64,000 nt of DNA from Aquibium oceanicum. Lineage in GTDB: Bacteria; Pseudomonadota; Alphaproteobacteria; Rhizobiales; Rhizobiaceae. Under the pieces are notes generated by a model. The model searched no databases. It was not told the DNA's origin and saw nothing but the letters and a program-made list of their open reading frames with translations. The position numbers were made by a program, and so were the translations under genes. Positions within the stretch are counted from its first letter, which is position 1. Each line of letters opens with the position of its first letter. Shown here piece by piece: positions 24,204 to 33,051 of this stretch. Location of the stretch: positions 1,364,001-1,428,000 of the forward strand of contig NZ_CP018171.1 of NCBI RefSeq assembly GCF_001889605.1. Reading direction: 5' to 3'.

Positions 24204-27128
24204 ATGATGTCAAGTTCTGATGACCAAGATAAGAATAACAATCAGTCACCTGTTGTCAGCACGCCTCCCGGTCGCGTAACCCAATACGATATAATACCTG
24301 CTGAACTACAAGCAATCGACAATTGGGTCATCTACAAAACCGGTCCCGGTAAGGACGGCAAGCTTTCGAAAACTCCGCTATATTGGTACAATCCGGAACA
24401 GGGCGCCGTTAACGTGCTCGATCCGATTTATCATACCTCATTCGAGAACGTGCGCAGAACCTGCGAGAGCGATCCGCAAGGGCGCTACGGTGTCGGGTTT
24501 GTCCTGACTGAGCAGTCGGGGTTCGTGGTTGTCGATATCGATCAGAAGATTGGATCGACCGAGGATCGCGAGCGTGTCCATCAGGCGTCGCAATTACTGC
24601 TTGGGAAACAAGCAACCTACACCGAGTTCTCGATCTCGGGCGGCGGTGGCTTTCACATTGTCTACAAGGGCAAGTTGCCACAGGGCATCGCATCGGCCAA
24701 CGGGTTAATGCCCGGAGTCGAAATCTACGCGTGGAACCGTTTTATTGCTTTCACGGGTAAGGTGACGGCAGGCGGTGACCGCCCGGTTGCGGACGGGTCC
24801 GCGGTCATTGAAGAACTGTTTGCCGAGCGCCCTGAGTATCTCGATACCCACCGGAACGTGCGAGGCGTCAAAAATGTGGATTCCACATATGATCTCGGGC
24901 GGGTGATTGGATTGCCGGACGAGCGAGTGCTGCGCGTGATGCAGCTGCGGTGTGAGGCATCTTACAACCTCATGAATGCCGACAACTGCGACGACTTCTC
25001 TTTGGCAATGCTCCAAATCATCGGTGACCTCGACAAGATCACAGGCGACCCTGCGCAGATATTTCGAATTGTCGCCCGCTCAAATGTCGTGATGAAAGGC
25101 CCGCCGAACGCCGCAGGCGAGGACCGCCCGGATAAACTCCATCGCTTGTTCAACAAATGGATGGCGGACGTTCGTTATGGGAAGAACAAGAACACCCGCG
25201 CCATCATGTGGTGGGTCACGCCGGAGGCCACCGAACACGGGCGCTCTGTGGCAAAGCATCTCGAACAATATGATGAGAACGGCAATCATATTTCCGGTTT
25301 CACGGTCGCCATTCGAAAGAACATGGCGGATGTCGCGGCGAGGAAGAAGCAGGCACAAATACAACGGCGCGTTGGCGATTGGTACGAGTGGCCTGATTCC
25401 GACATTGCGACGCTCGCTCGATACGCAAAGAATTTGGACGACCTGGAGATTGCTGCCAATAGCTTGATGCCTGCACTTCACAATATCGTTGACGACGTGA
25501 CCCCGATTATTGCTCGTGCGCTTGAGCTGGACATCGCATACTTAAGTCCTGCATACGAGTTTATTTTGCATATCGTGTCCGCAAATAAAGTTTGTTCTAA
25601 ATCCGCGGCGGCAAACTGCTGGAAAACCCTTCAAGCGAAATTTCTCAATGCGGGAAAGGAACTTAACCCGACGTGGACGGACGGACTAAAGCGCGATCAG
25701 TACGGTAATCCGCTTCGCACTATGGATAACGCCTTTCATGTGCTTACGAACATGCCCGAAATGAAAGACCTGCTTGCGTACGACCTATTTCAGCAACAGA
25801 TGCTTCTAGTTCGTCAACCACCATGGTCTTTCGAAAATGAGGATCAACCTAAACTGGCCGGTCAGAGATTCGAATCCGATACGAAGAGCAAACTGCATTC
25901 GCATGAAGTCGTTACGGACGCGCAATTAAGGTTCCTAACCATCGCTGTACAACGGGCGGGGATAGCAGCTCCGGAACAAGCAATCGTTTCGGCGATCAAA
26001 GCAGCAGCTTCAACCAACGAGGTTGATATCGTCCGAGACAAATTCTTGTCGCTCAAATGGGACGGTGTGCCTCGGATCGATACGTGGTTGACGACGTACG
26101 GAGGCGCGGAAGACAACGCATATACGCGCTTCATCGGTGCGAAATGGTTGATCAGCGGAGCCGCCCGTGCATTGAAGCCGGGGTGCAAGGTCGATCACAT
26201 TCTGATGTTCCAAGGGGATCAGGGCAAATACAAGACCGAGGCGCTGACGAAACTCGCCTACGACGCGCACTATTATGCGCTCGGCCCCGATCCGTCGAAC
26301 AAGGACGAGAAGATGGCAACGGCAGGGATGTTGATTGTCGATCTTGCCGAGGCCGATATCCTTTTCACGAAAAAAGGGTCTGCTGTCATTAAGCATTTTG
26401 CGACCGAGCGCGAGGATCGCTATCGGGTACCGTTCGGACACACCCCGCAAACCTTTCCGAGACGCTTCATCATGGCGGGCACGTTCAACCCGGAGCGCAT
26501 CTTCAACGATTCCACAGGCGGACGCCGGTTCTGGATCGCACGCGTCGTCAAGTTTGACGTTGCAGCCATCGAGCGGGATCGGGATCAACTTTGGGCGGAG
26601 GCCGTGCATCGCTATCAGGCCGGTGAAAAGTGGTGGCCGGTCGATGAAGAAGATTCGATCTTCGTTGAAGCGGCAAAGGAGCAAGTCTCCGAACGCACCG
26701 TAGAAGATCCTTGGGCCGCGAGTGTTATCGCATATCTCGGGTTCGAGGGGTCAACTTCGGAAACCGGGTTCCACCCGACAGCGCAACGCCCTGATCTCCT
26801 GCCATTTGTTCGTCCAGAACAAATTATGTCCAAGGCGCTTGGTCTCGAACTCATCAAACAAGATAACCGTGCAACCTCTCGCGTTCAGAACATCCTGCAA
26901 GAGATCGGGTATAAGTCGGGGAGTAAACGCCTGTCAGGGAGTGCCGTAATTCGCGCATGGATGCCGGGGACGTCCGAAGACAAACTCGCTGCATTGCGTG
27001 GTCAGATTGCGCACATCGCCGAAGAGTACGGATTGACCTACGCCCGCGAAATGACGGCTGACGAACAGGCCGCGTACATTGCGCACTTGACGACCGAAGC
27101 GCTACGCGCCGCCGGCAAATTCGAATAA
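24204..27128 (+). CDS. PrimPol-VirE primase/helicase
   Basis: A 974-residue replication protein. Residues ~30-220 resemble a primase-polymerase (PrimPol/D5 N-like) domain: GFVVVDIDQK supplies the D-x-D metal site and SISGGGGFHIVYKG the S-G-x-H-like motif. Residues ~600-830 are a VirE/VapE-type P-loop ATPase: RDKFLSLKWDGVPRIDTWL, Walker A in FQGDQGKYKTEALTKL, Walker B-like GMLIVDLAEAD, and RRFIMAGTFNPERIFNDSTG and GGRRFWIARV. Such proteins initiate replication of phages, satellites and plasmids. The P-loop reads GDQGKYKT rather than the usual GxQGxGKS. An iteron-rich candidate origin lies directly downstream. Start is the first of two ATGs; the ribosome binding site is weak. Confidence 0.85.
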   Translation: MMSSSDDQDKNNNQSPVVSTPPGRVTQYDIIPAELQAIDNWVIYKTGPGKDGKLSKTPLYWYNPEQGAVNVLDPIYHTSFENVRRTCESDPQGRYGVGFVLTEQSGFVVVDIDQKIGSTEDRERVHQASQLLLGKQATYTEFSISGGGGFHIVYKGKLPQGIASANGLMPGVEIYAWNRFIAFTGKVTAGGDRPVADGSAVIEELFAERPEYLDTHRNVRGVKNVDSTYDLGRVIGLPDERVLRVMQLRCEASYNLMNADNCDDFSLAMLQIIGDLDKITGDPAQIFRIVARSNVVMKGPPNAAGEDRPDKLHRLFNKWMADVRYGKNKNTRAIMWWVTPEATEHGRSVAKHLEQYDENGNHISGFTVAIRKNMADVAARKKQAQIQRRVGDWYEWPDSDIATLARYAKNLDDLEIAANSLMPALHNIVDDVTPIIARALELDIAYLSPAYEFILHIVSANKVCSKSAAANCWKTLQAKFLNAGKELNPTWTDGLKRDQYGNPLRTMDNAFHVLTNMPEMKDLLAYDLFQQQMLLVRQPPWSFENEDQPKLAGQRFESDTKSKLHSHEVVTDAQLRFLTIAVQRAGIAAPEQAIVSAIKAAASTNEVDIVRDKFLSLKWDGVPRIDTWLTTYGGAEDNAYTRFIGAKWLISGAARALKPGCKVDHILMFQGDQGKYKTEALTKLAYDAHYYALGPDPSNKDEKMATAGMLIVDLAEADILFTKKGSAVIKHFATEREDRYRVPFGHTPQTFPRRFIMAGTFNPERIFNDSTGGRRFWIARVVKFDVAAIERDRDQLWAEAVHRYQAGEKWWPVDEEDSIFVEAAKEQVSERTVEDPWAASVIAYLGFEGSTSETGFHPTAQRPDLLPFVRPEQIMSKALGLELIKQDNRATSRVQNILQEIGYKSGSKRLSGSAVIRAWMPGTSEDKLAALRGQIAHIAEEYGLTYAREMTADEQAAYIAHLTTEALRAAGKFE

Positions 27129-27169
27129 TCGGTCACGACCAATATGTGGATCGTCGGTTATGGGGCGGA

Positions 27170-27540
27170 GTCACGTGATTCCATGCGCTGCTCTGTGCCA
27201 CAGGTTGGGCGGATGGTTGGGCGTGATGCTCGATTAGGTTGGTGACACATTTTTGACGCAATTGGGAGGGGCGGTTGGGCGTGGTTGGGAATGGAGTGGT
27301 GGGGTTTAGGGTTGATTAGGTGGCAGATTTTTCGTTGGGGACGTCGATAAAATGTGGTGCCTGGGACGGGGTGTGCGGTGTCGAGGTGTGAGGGCGGAGG
27401 AGTTTTGGGGAGACAGTAGGAGGGAGAGCGTGGTGAAGGTTGAGTGATGATTGGGTGAGGGTTTGGGGTTAGTTTGGTGTGGACTGGGCTAGATTGGGGA
27501 GAGAATTGTTGGTTAACCGAGGCGGAAACCGGGAAATCGA
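27170..27540. other. strongly G+T-skewed non-coding stretch
   Basis: The plus strand is made of GGG/TTG/GTG-type words with very little C and A for about 370 bases. The minus-strand frame across it would encode only Pro/His/Ser-rich low-complexity sequence and has no ribosome binding site, so I treat it as non-coding. It lies between the primase/helicase and the iteron cluster, and could be single-strand or lagging-strand-biased origin DNA. Confidence 0.45.
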
Positions 27541-27549
27541 GCAAAATAT

Positions 27550-27834
27550 GTAACGCGTAACGCGTCGAAACGCGTAACAGGGGCGTTTTAAATTCCCTAT
27601 ATAGGGATTTCTCTCATGGGAGGGTGATTTTTTTTTTGAATTTTTATTTTATAACCGATGTTCTAGTGTAGATTTGTTGGTAGGTTTAGTGATGTTTTGT
27701 TGTTATATTTTTTGAGACAGAACCCTATATATAACATTTCACAGCCCGTTACAGTCGTTACATGCGTTACATCGTTGAAATCGTTGAGAAAATCGGTTTC
27801 GAAGCAGGCGTTACAGCGCGTTACGTCCCGTTAC
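27550..27834. other. candidate replication origin with GTTAC/GTAAC iterons
   Basis: Three GTAAC words (27550, 27557, 27574) stand on the left. Six GTTAC words stand on the right in two phased groups: 27748, 27757, 27766 (9-bp steps, continued by two CGTTGA words) and 27810, 27820, 27830 (10-bp steps). The two sides are in inverted orientation. Between them is about 150 bp of AT-rich DNA with a perfect palindrome CCCTATATAGGG (27595-27606) and runs of T, a good unwinding region. It lies 420 bp after the PrimPol-VirE gene. Origin function is inferred. Confidence 0.55.
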
Positions 27835-28237
27835 GTAGACTGATAGCGGTTTTGAACAAGAAAATGACACAATTCGAAGTCGTGGGATGGGAGCGGGGTT
27901 TGAGTGAGTGAGGTTTGATCGAAGTGAAGATCTGACGAAATAGAGATGTGTGGGAATGGGAGGAAAAAGCGCTCTTCAGTATATACTCCTAAACTGATGT
28001 GCATCTCCGCATATACGTTACACCAGTCAATCCTCCGCATCCTGCTCAACTCCAGTTCGCCGACCCTCTCGCACCGAATACCCACGCTCGACGCCCGCTG
28101 TGGCAAAGGGACATTAAATAAACCGCCGCATCTTTATTTTGACCACCACAAAGAGTTCAGATAGACAATCAGTTAGACTTGCCTTATATTCGCTGAATCG
28201 CGCAAATCACTTAACAAATACGAGGCGAGTTGATCAA
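27835..28237. other. no gene recognised
   Basis: This is the remainder of the 1.1-kb gap after the candidate origin. Frames on either strand lack coding character and ribosome binding sites. It leads into the proline-rich gene at 28238 and presumably carries its promoter. Confidence 0.35.
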
Positions 28238-28993
28238 GTGAACCAACACACGCCCCCACCTCCCCCGCCGCCATTGTCTCCTGAGATTGCAGCGCAGGTC
28301 GCAGCCAATAGCGCGCCTCCACCTCTTCCGAATGTGCCCCTCCCCGGAAACGGGACGCCGATCATTCCGACACAAGGTAAGCGAGGACCAAGGCCGGGCG
28401 AAGGTGGGCGACAGCCAGGCTTCACTGCACCCATACCTCCCGGTCTCGACGGTTCGGTTGTCATACCGAAGCACGTCAATCCCGGGTTCGCGAAACGAAA
28501 CGGCGCGCCGACCGAACCGAAGGTGGTAACTCACGCTGCAAACCTCGCAATGGCGGCCGATATCAAGGAGCTAATGAAACGCGCTGGGCAGGCGGGATTC
28601 AAACGTCGCGACGGCGCTATGACCGCAATCGAAGCGGCACATGACGTTATCAAGGAGGCCATGCAGCGCATGGTCGAGATGATGACGGACGAGGATGCGA
28701 CGATGGCGCAGGTCAAAGCCGTCGAAAACATCATCGCTTGGGGCGCAGGGAAACCCGAACACTACATCACATATACCCTCAATCTCGGCGGGAAGACGAT
28801 TGTCGAGGCGATGGAGGAAATTATCGTCGCCGTCGGTTCGGGACTTATCTCATTCGAAGCTTCGCAACATTGCATCAACCTGCTTAAGTTGAAATCCGAA
28901 GCAATCGATATCTCCATGATCATGGAACGCATGGAGGAAATGGCCGCCGAAATCCGTCGATTGAAGGGCGGGGACCGTACGATCGATCAGTGA
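28238..28993 (+). CDS. hypothetical protein with proline-rich N-terminus
   Basis: A 251-residue protein. I chose GTG at 28238, which has GAGGCGAG about 8 bases upstream; a TTG at 28139 extends the frame but has no site. Residues 1-90 are Pro/Gly-rich and basic (TPPPPPPPLSPEI; GKRGPRPGEGGRQPG). Residues ~95-250 are helical: DIKELMKRAGQAGFKRRDGA, IKEAMQRMVEMMTDEDATMA, AGKPEHYITYTLN. The layout (disordered basic N-terminus, helical core) recalls phage terminase small subunits, but this is weak. It is the first of three plus-strand genes. Confidence 0.55.
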   Translation: MNQHTPPPPPPPLSPEIAAQVAANSAPPPLPNVPLPGNGTPIIPTQGKRGPRPGEGGRQPGFTAPIPPGLDGSVVIPKHVNPGFAKRNGAPTEPKVVTHAANLAMAADIKELMKRAGQAGFKRRDGAMTAIEAAHDVIKEAMQRMVEMMTDEDATMAQVKAVENIIAWGAGKPEHYITYTLNLGGKTIVEAMEEIIVAVGSGLISFEASQHCINLLKLKSEAIDISMIMERMEEMAAEIRRLKGGDRTIDQ

Positions 28994-29100
28994 ACGTGCG
29001 GGAGGGCGTGACGACACGTGCAAACGCGTACAGAAGGCGGGACGGGGCGGACAGCATGCATTCAAGGGCGTTCAATTGACGCGCATAAGGACGACACGGC

Positions 29101-29781
29101 ATGGCGAAGAACTTCCGGCTGACCGCACTGAATAACAAGCTCGACAAGCTCGAAAGCGAATTACGTCAGACGTCCAAAACGAAGTGCATCCATTTCGCCC
29201 TGTGGCAGCACGACGGCAACCGGACGCTTTCTCCGCACCCGACGCCGCACGACAATCCGGAGTCTGACCGCGCACCGAACTACCTGATTAACTTCATCGC
29301 GATCCCATCGGGCAAGTTTATACACCCGACGATCCCGCCGGCGCCTGTCGGTCCAAATGGTATGGCGATGCCCGTTCTTTGCGATGCCCCGGACCCCGAT
29401 CCGATCTTCTCGCAGGTCGAGAGGTTGCGCGCCGAAGCACTCAAGGAACTGGAAGAGGTCGATGCCGCTAAACCGACCGAACAACTCGACGCGAACGCAA
29501 ACAACAGCGGGGGCAAGTACGCCGGTATGACGCCCGAGGAGATCGAGGTTCGCAAAAAGATCGACGCCATGACCGAGGGGTTCATGGAGGAGCTGCGCGC
29601 GAAACAGGAGGCATATGTCCCTGCCCCACTCGAACCGTTCGACATGAGTAAACTCGTGCCCCTTGTGGCGAAATCTCGTCAGCAACTCATCAACGAGAAG
29701 GTCAAGGGTTACATGGACGGCGGGATGTCGGCGCTCGAAGCACACCGGTTAGCGCGCTCCGAAGTCGGGAGCATGCAATGA
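29101..29781 (+). CDS. hypothetical protein of mobile element
   Basis: A 226-residue protein of unrecognised family. It begins with a coiled-coil-like helix (LNNKLDKLESELRQTSKTK), then a beta-like domain (CIHFALWQHDGNRTL; INFIAIPSGKFIHP). It ends with acidic and basic helices (VERLRAEALKELEEVDAAKP; LINEKVKGYMDGGMSALEAH). The stop overlaps the start of the next gene (ATGA). Its place two genes after the origin region suggests an element-specific function. Confidence 0.55.
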   Translation: MAKNFRLTALNNKLDKLESELRQTSKTKCIHFALWQHDGNRTLSPHPTPHDNPESDRAPNYLINFIAIPSGKFIHPTIPPAPVGPNGMAMPVLCDAPDPDPIFSQVERLRAEALKELEEVDAAKPTEQLDANANNSGGKYAGMTPEEIEVRKKIDAMTEGFMEELRAKQEAYVPAPLEPFDMSKLVPLVAKSRQQLINEKVKGYMDGGMSALEAHRLARSEVGSMQ

Positions 29782-30011
29782 GTGAAGATGCCCCCAAACC
29801 CGCCCATCGATCCGCATGGGAACAGTTGAAGATCGATCAGCGCGAACGTCGTGCACGGATCTCGCGCGAAAACGAGCAACGCGCCGAACGTCGGGCGCGC
29901 GAGCAAGAATCCCTGCGACGGCGGACCCGCGTTTTTGCCTCACCCACCGCCGACGACATCGAACCTAACGAGGAAACGCACGTCGGTATCCCGGTGACCT
30001 GGCGCCCCTGA
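29778..30011 (+). CDS. small highly charged hypothetical protein
   Basis: A 77-residue protein, mostly one arginine/glutamate-rich helix (DQRERRARISRENEQRAERR). It is translationally coupled (ATGA) to the gene upstream. Single charged helices of this type can bind nucleic acid or act as spacers; no specific role is shown. A perfect 11-bp inverted repeat follows 65 bases after the stop. Confidence 0.5.
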   Translation: MSEDAPKPAHRSAWEQLKIDQRERRARISRENEQRAERRAREQESLRRRTRVFASPTADDIEPNEETHVGIPVTWRP

Positions 30012-30076
30012 AAAGTGCGAAATCCACGCTTTTGCGGTCTCGTATCGCTGGCACCCCACATTAGGAACGTGCACAT

Positions 30077-30111
30077 CGCGAACGGTGCAAGTTGACCTCA
30101 CACCGTTCGCG
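30077..30111. terminator. hairpin between convergent genes
   Basis: CGCGAACGGTG and CACCGTTCGCG form a perfect 11-bp stem around a 13-base loop, with GCAC/GTGC flanks that extend the pairing after a small bulge. It lies between genes ending at 30011 (+) and 30131 (-) and fits a two-way transcription stop, although T-runs are absent. Confidence 0.55.
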
Positions 30112-30130
30112 GTGCCGACGCGTTAGCGCG

Positions 30131-30514
30131 TTAGCGCGTTTCCCACAATTCGCGAACTTCCTCGCGCCGCGGATGATCGAGCGGCAAGGTCATGATTTCG
30201 AGGTTTTCGCGCACGTGATCTTCATCGGGTGCGTAACCACCGATAATGGCGCCGACGCGCTCCACGATGTCAGGCGGGAGTTGCTGCAGTTCGCCGAGGT
30301 CGTAGAACTCATCGATCACCTGCGCGCGCCCTGACCGCGCCTGCAAACCGCGCTTATCGCGCTTGTGCAGATGTTTTGGTTCAACACTCGCCATGACATC
30401 TCGATTGGCGGCGTAAGCGTGGTTCCAATCGACGTAGCGTGGTTGTGTTTCGCCCGCGAAGAACAACATCTCGCCGACAGGTTTCGTTGACAGATCTACA
30501 CTTGCGTATAACAT
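30131..30514 (-). CDS. hypothetical protein
   Basis: A 127-residue protein of unrecognised family. AAAGGGA lies 6 bases before the ATG, a good site. The N-terminal half is beta-like (MLYASVDLSTKPVGEMLFFA) and the C-terminal half helical (LQQLPPDIVERVGAIIGG; DHPRREEVRELWETR). Its last codons overlap a small tandem repeat (CGCGTTAG twice, then CGCGTTTC, 30119-30142). It is the only minus-strand gene in this part of the element. Confidence 0.55.
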   Translation of the reverse strand: MLYASVDLSTKPVGEMLFFAGETQPRYVDWNHAYAANRDVMASVEPKHLHKRDKRGLQARSGRAQVIDEFYDLGELQQLPPDIVERVGAIIGGYAPDEDHVRENLEIMTLPLDHPRREEVRELWETR

Positions 30515-30882
30515 TGTTAATCCCTTTCATTGATTGCGTTACAACGTAATAATCGCACACCGTTATTTGCACTTTCAACAGATTTTTTCAGTTAAATGCA
30601 CCAAATATAGTTTGGCTAAACTTGATTTTCTTGGCTGTTGATTTTTCGCGAGCCGAGATAAGCGCGCCGTCGGTGTTGACACCCTGTGGTTGTATCTGTA
30701 TGACGGATGCTGCGTGACATAAACACGTGATCGGTTGGAGTTGCTGATCGACTGCAAACAACGGGGGTGGCCTATGCAGCCGCCCCTTTTCTTTTCTCCT
30801 ACCGGTGTCCTTTCCGGCTTGATCCTTGCAACCTAGACGCGCATATATTGATCGCAGGTTGCAAACCACGAAAGGACACGAC

Positions 30883-31287
30883 ATGACCGAAGTTCAAACG
30901 TTCGCATCTCGCGCAATCGCCCTTCGCTCCGCACGCCGGCAGGGGCTAACCGAGGGCACGTACACCCTTGAGAAAGACGCCACGACGGGTCGCCATTACA
31001 TCGCGCAATTCAGCGCGGTTCCGACACCTAAGAAAGTCACGGCGAAGAAGGGCGCCGCCTCGAAGCGTCCTCCTGTGGCACAGGGCAAAAATTTAACGGA
31101 CGGTCCCGTCGCCCAGGTGCGCGCGTTCTATCTTGCCAATCCTGATATCGACCGCAAGGCGTTCATCGCTGAACTCGTCGGCAAGCGCGGCCTTAATGCC
31201 AACATGGTCAGCACACGCTGGCAGTGGCTCCGCAGCGGTAAGGACCCGGCAACGCGCCCTTATGTTCAGCAGGGCCCCGCGCAATAG
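30883..31287 (+). CDS. basic hypothetical protein, possible DNA-binding
   Basis: A 134-residue basic protein. The start at 30883 follows GAAAGGA; an ATG 19 codons earlier has none. The N-terminal third is compact (TFASRAIALRSARRQGLTEG, YTLEKDATTGRHYIAQF), the middle is Lys/Ala-rich (KKVTAKKGAASKRPPVAQG), and the last 55 residues look like a helix-turn-helix (VRAFYLANPDIDRKAFIAEL, KRGLNANMVSTRWQWLRSG). Family not named. A strong terminator follows 61 bases later. Confidence 0.6.
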   Translation: MTEVQTFASRAIALRSARRQGLTEGTYTLEKDATTGRHYIAQFSAVPTPKKVTAKKGAASKRPPVAQGKNLTDGPVAQVRAFYLANPDIDRKAFIAELVGKRGLNANMVSTRWQWLRSGKDPATRPYVQQGPAQ

Positions 31288-31348
31288 GCCGCTTGTAAAG
31301 GCGCTGCAAGGGCGCTATTCTACCCGGACGATCATCGCCTCGCTTCTG

Positions 31349-31382
31349 GGCTCCGCACCCCATCGCGGGGCCTTCTTTTTTT
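31349..31382 (+). terminator. rho-independent terminator
   Basis: GGCTCCGC and GCGGGGCC form an 8-bp stem (one G-U) around an 8-base loop, followed by TTCTTTTTTT. It serves the gene ending at 31287. Confidence 0.8.
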
Positions 31383-31834
31383 GCCGAGACCGACAGAATC
31401 GAGGGCGTGACACGAGCAAGGAAACAACCTCGGCGCGATAGGCCGGAGCAAGAAACAAGCGCGAGGTTGCTATAGGCTAATGCTCTTCGCCCGGACGATC
31501 CCCGTCTGTGGGAATAGACCCCGCCCTCTCCCGAAACTGTCGGTGCCGCGTGCGGCCTCTCCCGAACCTGACTTTGCTTCTTGCCGCGCATCTCGAGCAG
31601 GGCCACTAAGTGTCAATCACGTAACGAAGTAATCGACTCGCGCGCTGGTTGCACTAGGCCAAGTTGAGGAAAGTTGCAGCGAGATTTAGTTCATGCCGTG
31701 CAATGCTGGAGCGCTTCCCACGCATCACGACGAGATCGACCGTGCGCAGCCGCACGTTTGAACTGCCGTCCTTCCGCGCTATGTTGGAATGGTTTGATGA
31801 CCTACAATAGACATGACGGATGTAGGAGCGGGTT
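31383..31834. other. no gene recognised
   Basis: Frames here are short and lack ribosome binding sites. CCCGGACGATC occurs at about 31323 and again at about 31489, and AACCTCG/CGAGGTT form a loose inverted repeat near 31425-31467. Neither is strong enough to name. The promoter of the next small gene should lie here. Confidence 0.35.
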
Positions 31835-32053
31835 GTGACAGACAAGACTGATCGCATTTGCGCGGAACTGGCGGCTCTCCTCGAAAAGGTGGGACCCGAT
31901 TACGAAGATGATCAGGAAGCTGCGCTCGCAATCCTCGAATGCGCAACTCAGATGGCACATTTTTATGCAGGTGATGCTGCCGCCCGCGAAGTGGTAGAAA
32001 ATGAACTTTGGTCGGCTGAAGAGCTGATCATCGACCCCGCGTCTCGTCACTGA
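31835..32053 (+). CDS. small acidic hypothetical protein
   Basis: A 72-residue acidic, helical protein (RICAELAALLEKVGPDYEDD; EAALAILECATQMAHFYAGD). It starts with GTG; TAGGAGCGG lies 5 bases upstream, so the start is well supported. Unrecognised family. It stands alone between gene-free stretches. Confidence 0.55.
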   Translation: MTDKTDRICAELAALLEKVGPDYEDDQEAALAILECATQMAHFYAGDAAAREVVENELWSAEELIIDPASRH

Positions 32054-32197
32054 TCGAACTGCGGGGGATCGATGGAACCGTTCCGCTAGTCCGCCGTTGT
32101 CGCCAAGCTTTGGGAGCCGCAACTCAAGGCAAACCGATCGATCCTAGTCCCCGCTTAGATCGATCAAAATTGGCGGCGTGCTACTCGACCTCCCTGG

Positions 32198-32455
32198 TTA
32201 TTCGTCAGCCGCCGCCACTTTTTCTCCCTTCACCTGCTGGCCCCACGTCGGCGGCGACACGAGCAATCCGACATTCTTCGAACCGCATTTGGAACATCGG
32301 AGCTTGTGGGCTAGATCCTTGTGAAGCGTGCCGTGGTCGGGGCCGAGGCGATCACGTAGGGCGATCAGATCGAGCGGACGAGTGCGCAGGCACGTGTTCT
32401 CGTGACAGGCCGCATGCAGCGTGTACCCCTCGTCAATCGTCTCTTGCAGGGTCAT
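32198..32455 (-). CDS. small zinc-ribbon-like protein
   Basis: An 85-residue protein of a kind common in Hyphomicrobiales. It has MTLQETIDEGYTLHAACHEN at the start, the RTRPLDLIALRDRLGPDHG segment, and a C-x-x-C pair in RCSKCGSKNVG that with the upstream His/Cys may hold zinc. DNA or RNA binding is likely from the fold but not shown. It lies 20 bases downstream of the excisionase-like gene on the same strand. Confidence 0.65.
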   Translation of the reverse strand: MTLQETIDEGYTLHAACHENTCLRTRPLDLIALRDRLGPDHGTLHKDLAHKLRCSKCGSKNVGLLVSPPTWGQQVKGEKVAAADE

Positions 32456-32475
32456 CGCTGGCAGTCCGTTTTAGG

Positions 32476-33009
32476 TCAATCCGGCTTCTTATCGGTGCGA
32501 TCCCAGCCTAATGCCTCGGCGATTTTCCCTTGCTCCTTTTCTATCTGCTCGATGAACTCAGGAGAGTAGTAGGTTTCAACGGGGTAAGTGTCTTCATGGT
32601 ACTGCTCTATCGCGTCTTGTACCGGGTCGTGGTCCTGAAGCGCGGCAATTGCCTCGCCGATCTCATCCAGCGTGTATCGATCTACTGGCTGTCTAGCGCC
32701 ACCCGGGAATGTGTCATGTCCCCTTCCGGTGCTCGTGCCGGCCTCCTGTGGCATGGGGTCAGGATCAACCCAAGCAATTGTGCCCGGCTCGCAATCTGGG
32801 TGGCGTTCGTAGACAGGGGAGGTGGCTGGCATGTTGGCAATGTGCCGCTCGACCTCGCGCCGATCATATAAGATTGTTCTTCCGCTTCTCAGGTACGCAA
32901 GGGTGCGGTCGCGGCGATGATTGCGCGCGACATTCTCTGACCACCCGGTGATCTCTCGCACGGCGCTGTCGCCAACCAATAGGTACTTGCTCGGGATCGT
33001 CGCTTTCAT
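32476..33009 (-). CDS. excisionase-like helix-turn-helix protein
   Basis: A 177-residue protein. Residues 5-58 fit a MerR/AlpA/Xis-type winged helix: YLLVGDSAVREITGWSENVA, then an arginine-rich RNHRRDRTL and YLRSGRTILYDRREVERHI. The remainder is acidic, with a long helical tail (DAIEQYHEDTYPVETYYSPE). Its position at the right end of the accessory region, beside inverted repeats at 33052-33098, fits an excisionase or directionality factor, but no integrase is present. A plain regulator is the alternative. Confidence 0.55.
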   Translation of the reverse strand: MKATIPSKYLLVGDSAVREITGWSENVARNHRRDRTLAYLRSGRTILYDRREVERHIANMPATSPVYERHPDCEPGTIAWVDPDPMPQEAGTSTGRGHDTFPGGARQPVDRYTLDEIGEAIAALQDHDPVQDAIEQYHEDTYPVETYYSPEFIEQIEKEQGKIAEALGWDRTDKKPD

Positions 33010-33051
33010 GAATCGATCATAACGCCACAGCAGCGGACCGCCAAGGTGGCG

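Noticed and set aside
27158-27544. A 128-codon Pro/His/Ser-rich minus-strand frame
   Set aside because: It arises from the G+T-skewed DNA; there is no ribosome binding site and no folded-looking segment.
30119-30142. Tandem CGCGTTAG as a CRISPR-like repeat
   Set aside because: Only three units of 8 bp without spacers. No CRISPR array or cas gene was found anywhere in the window.
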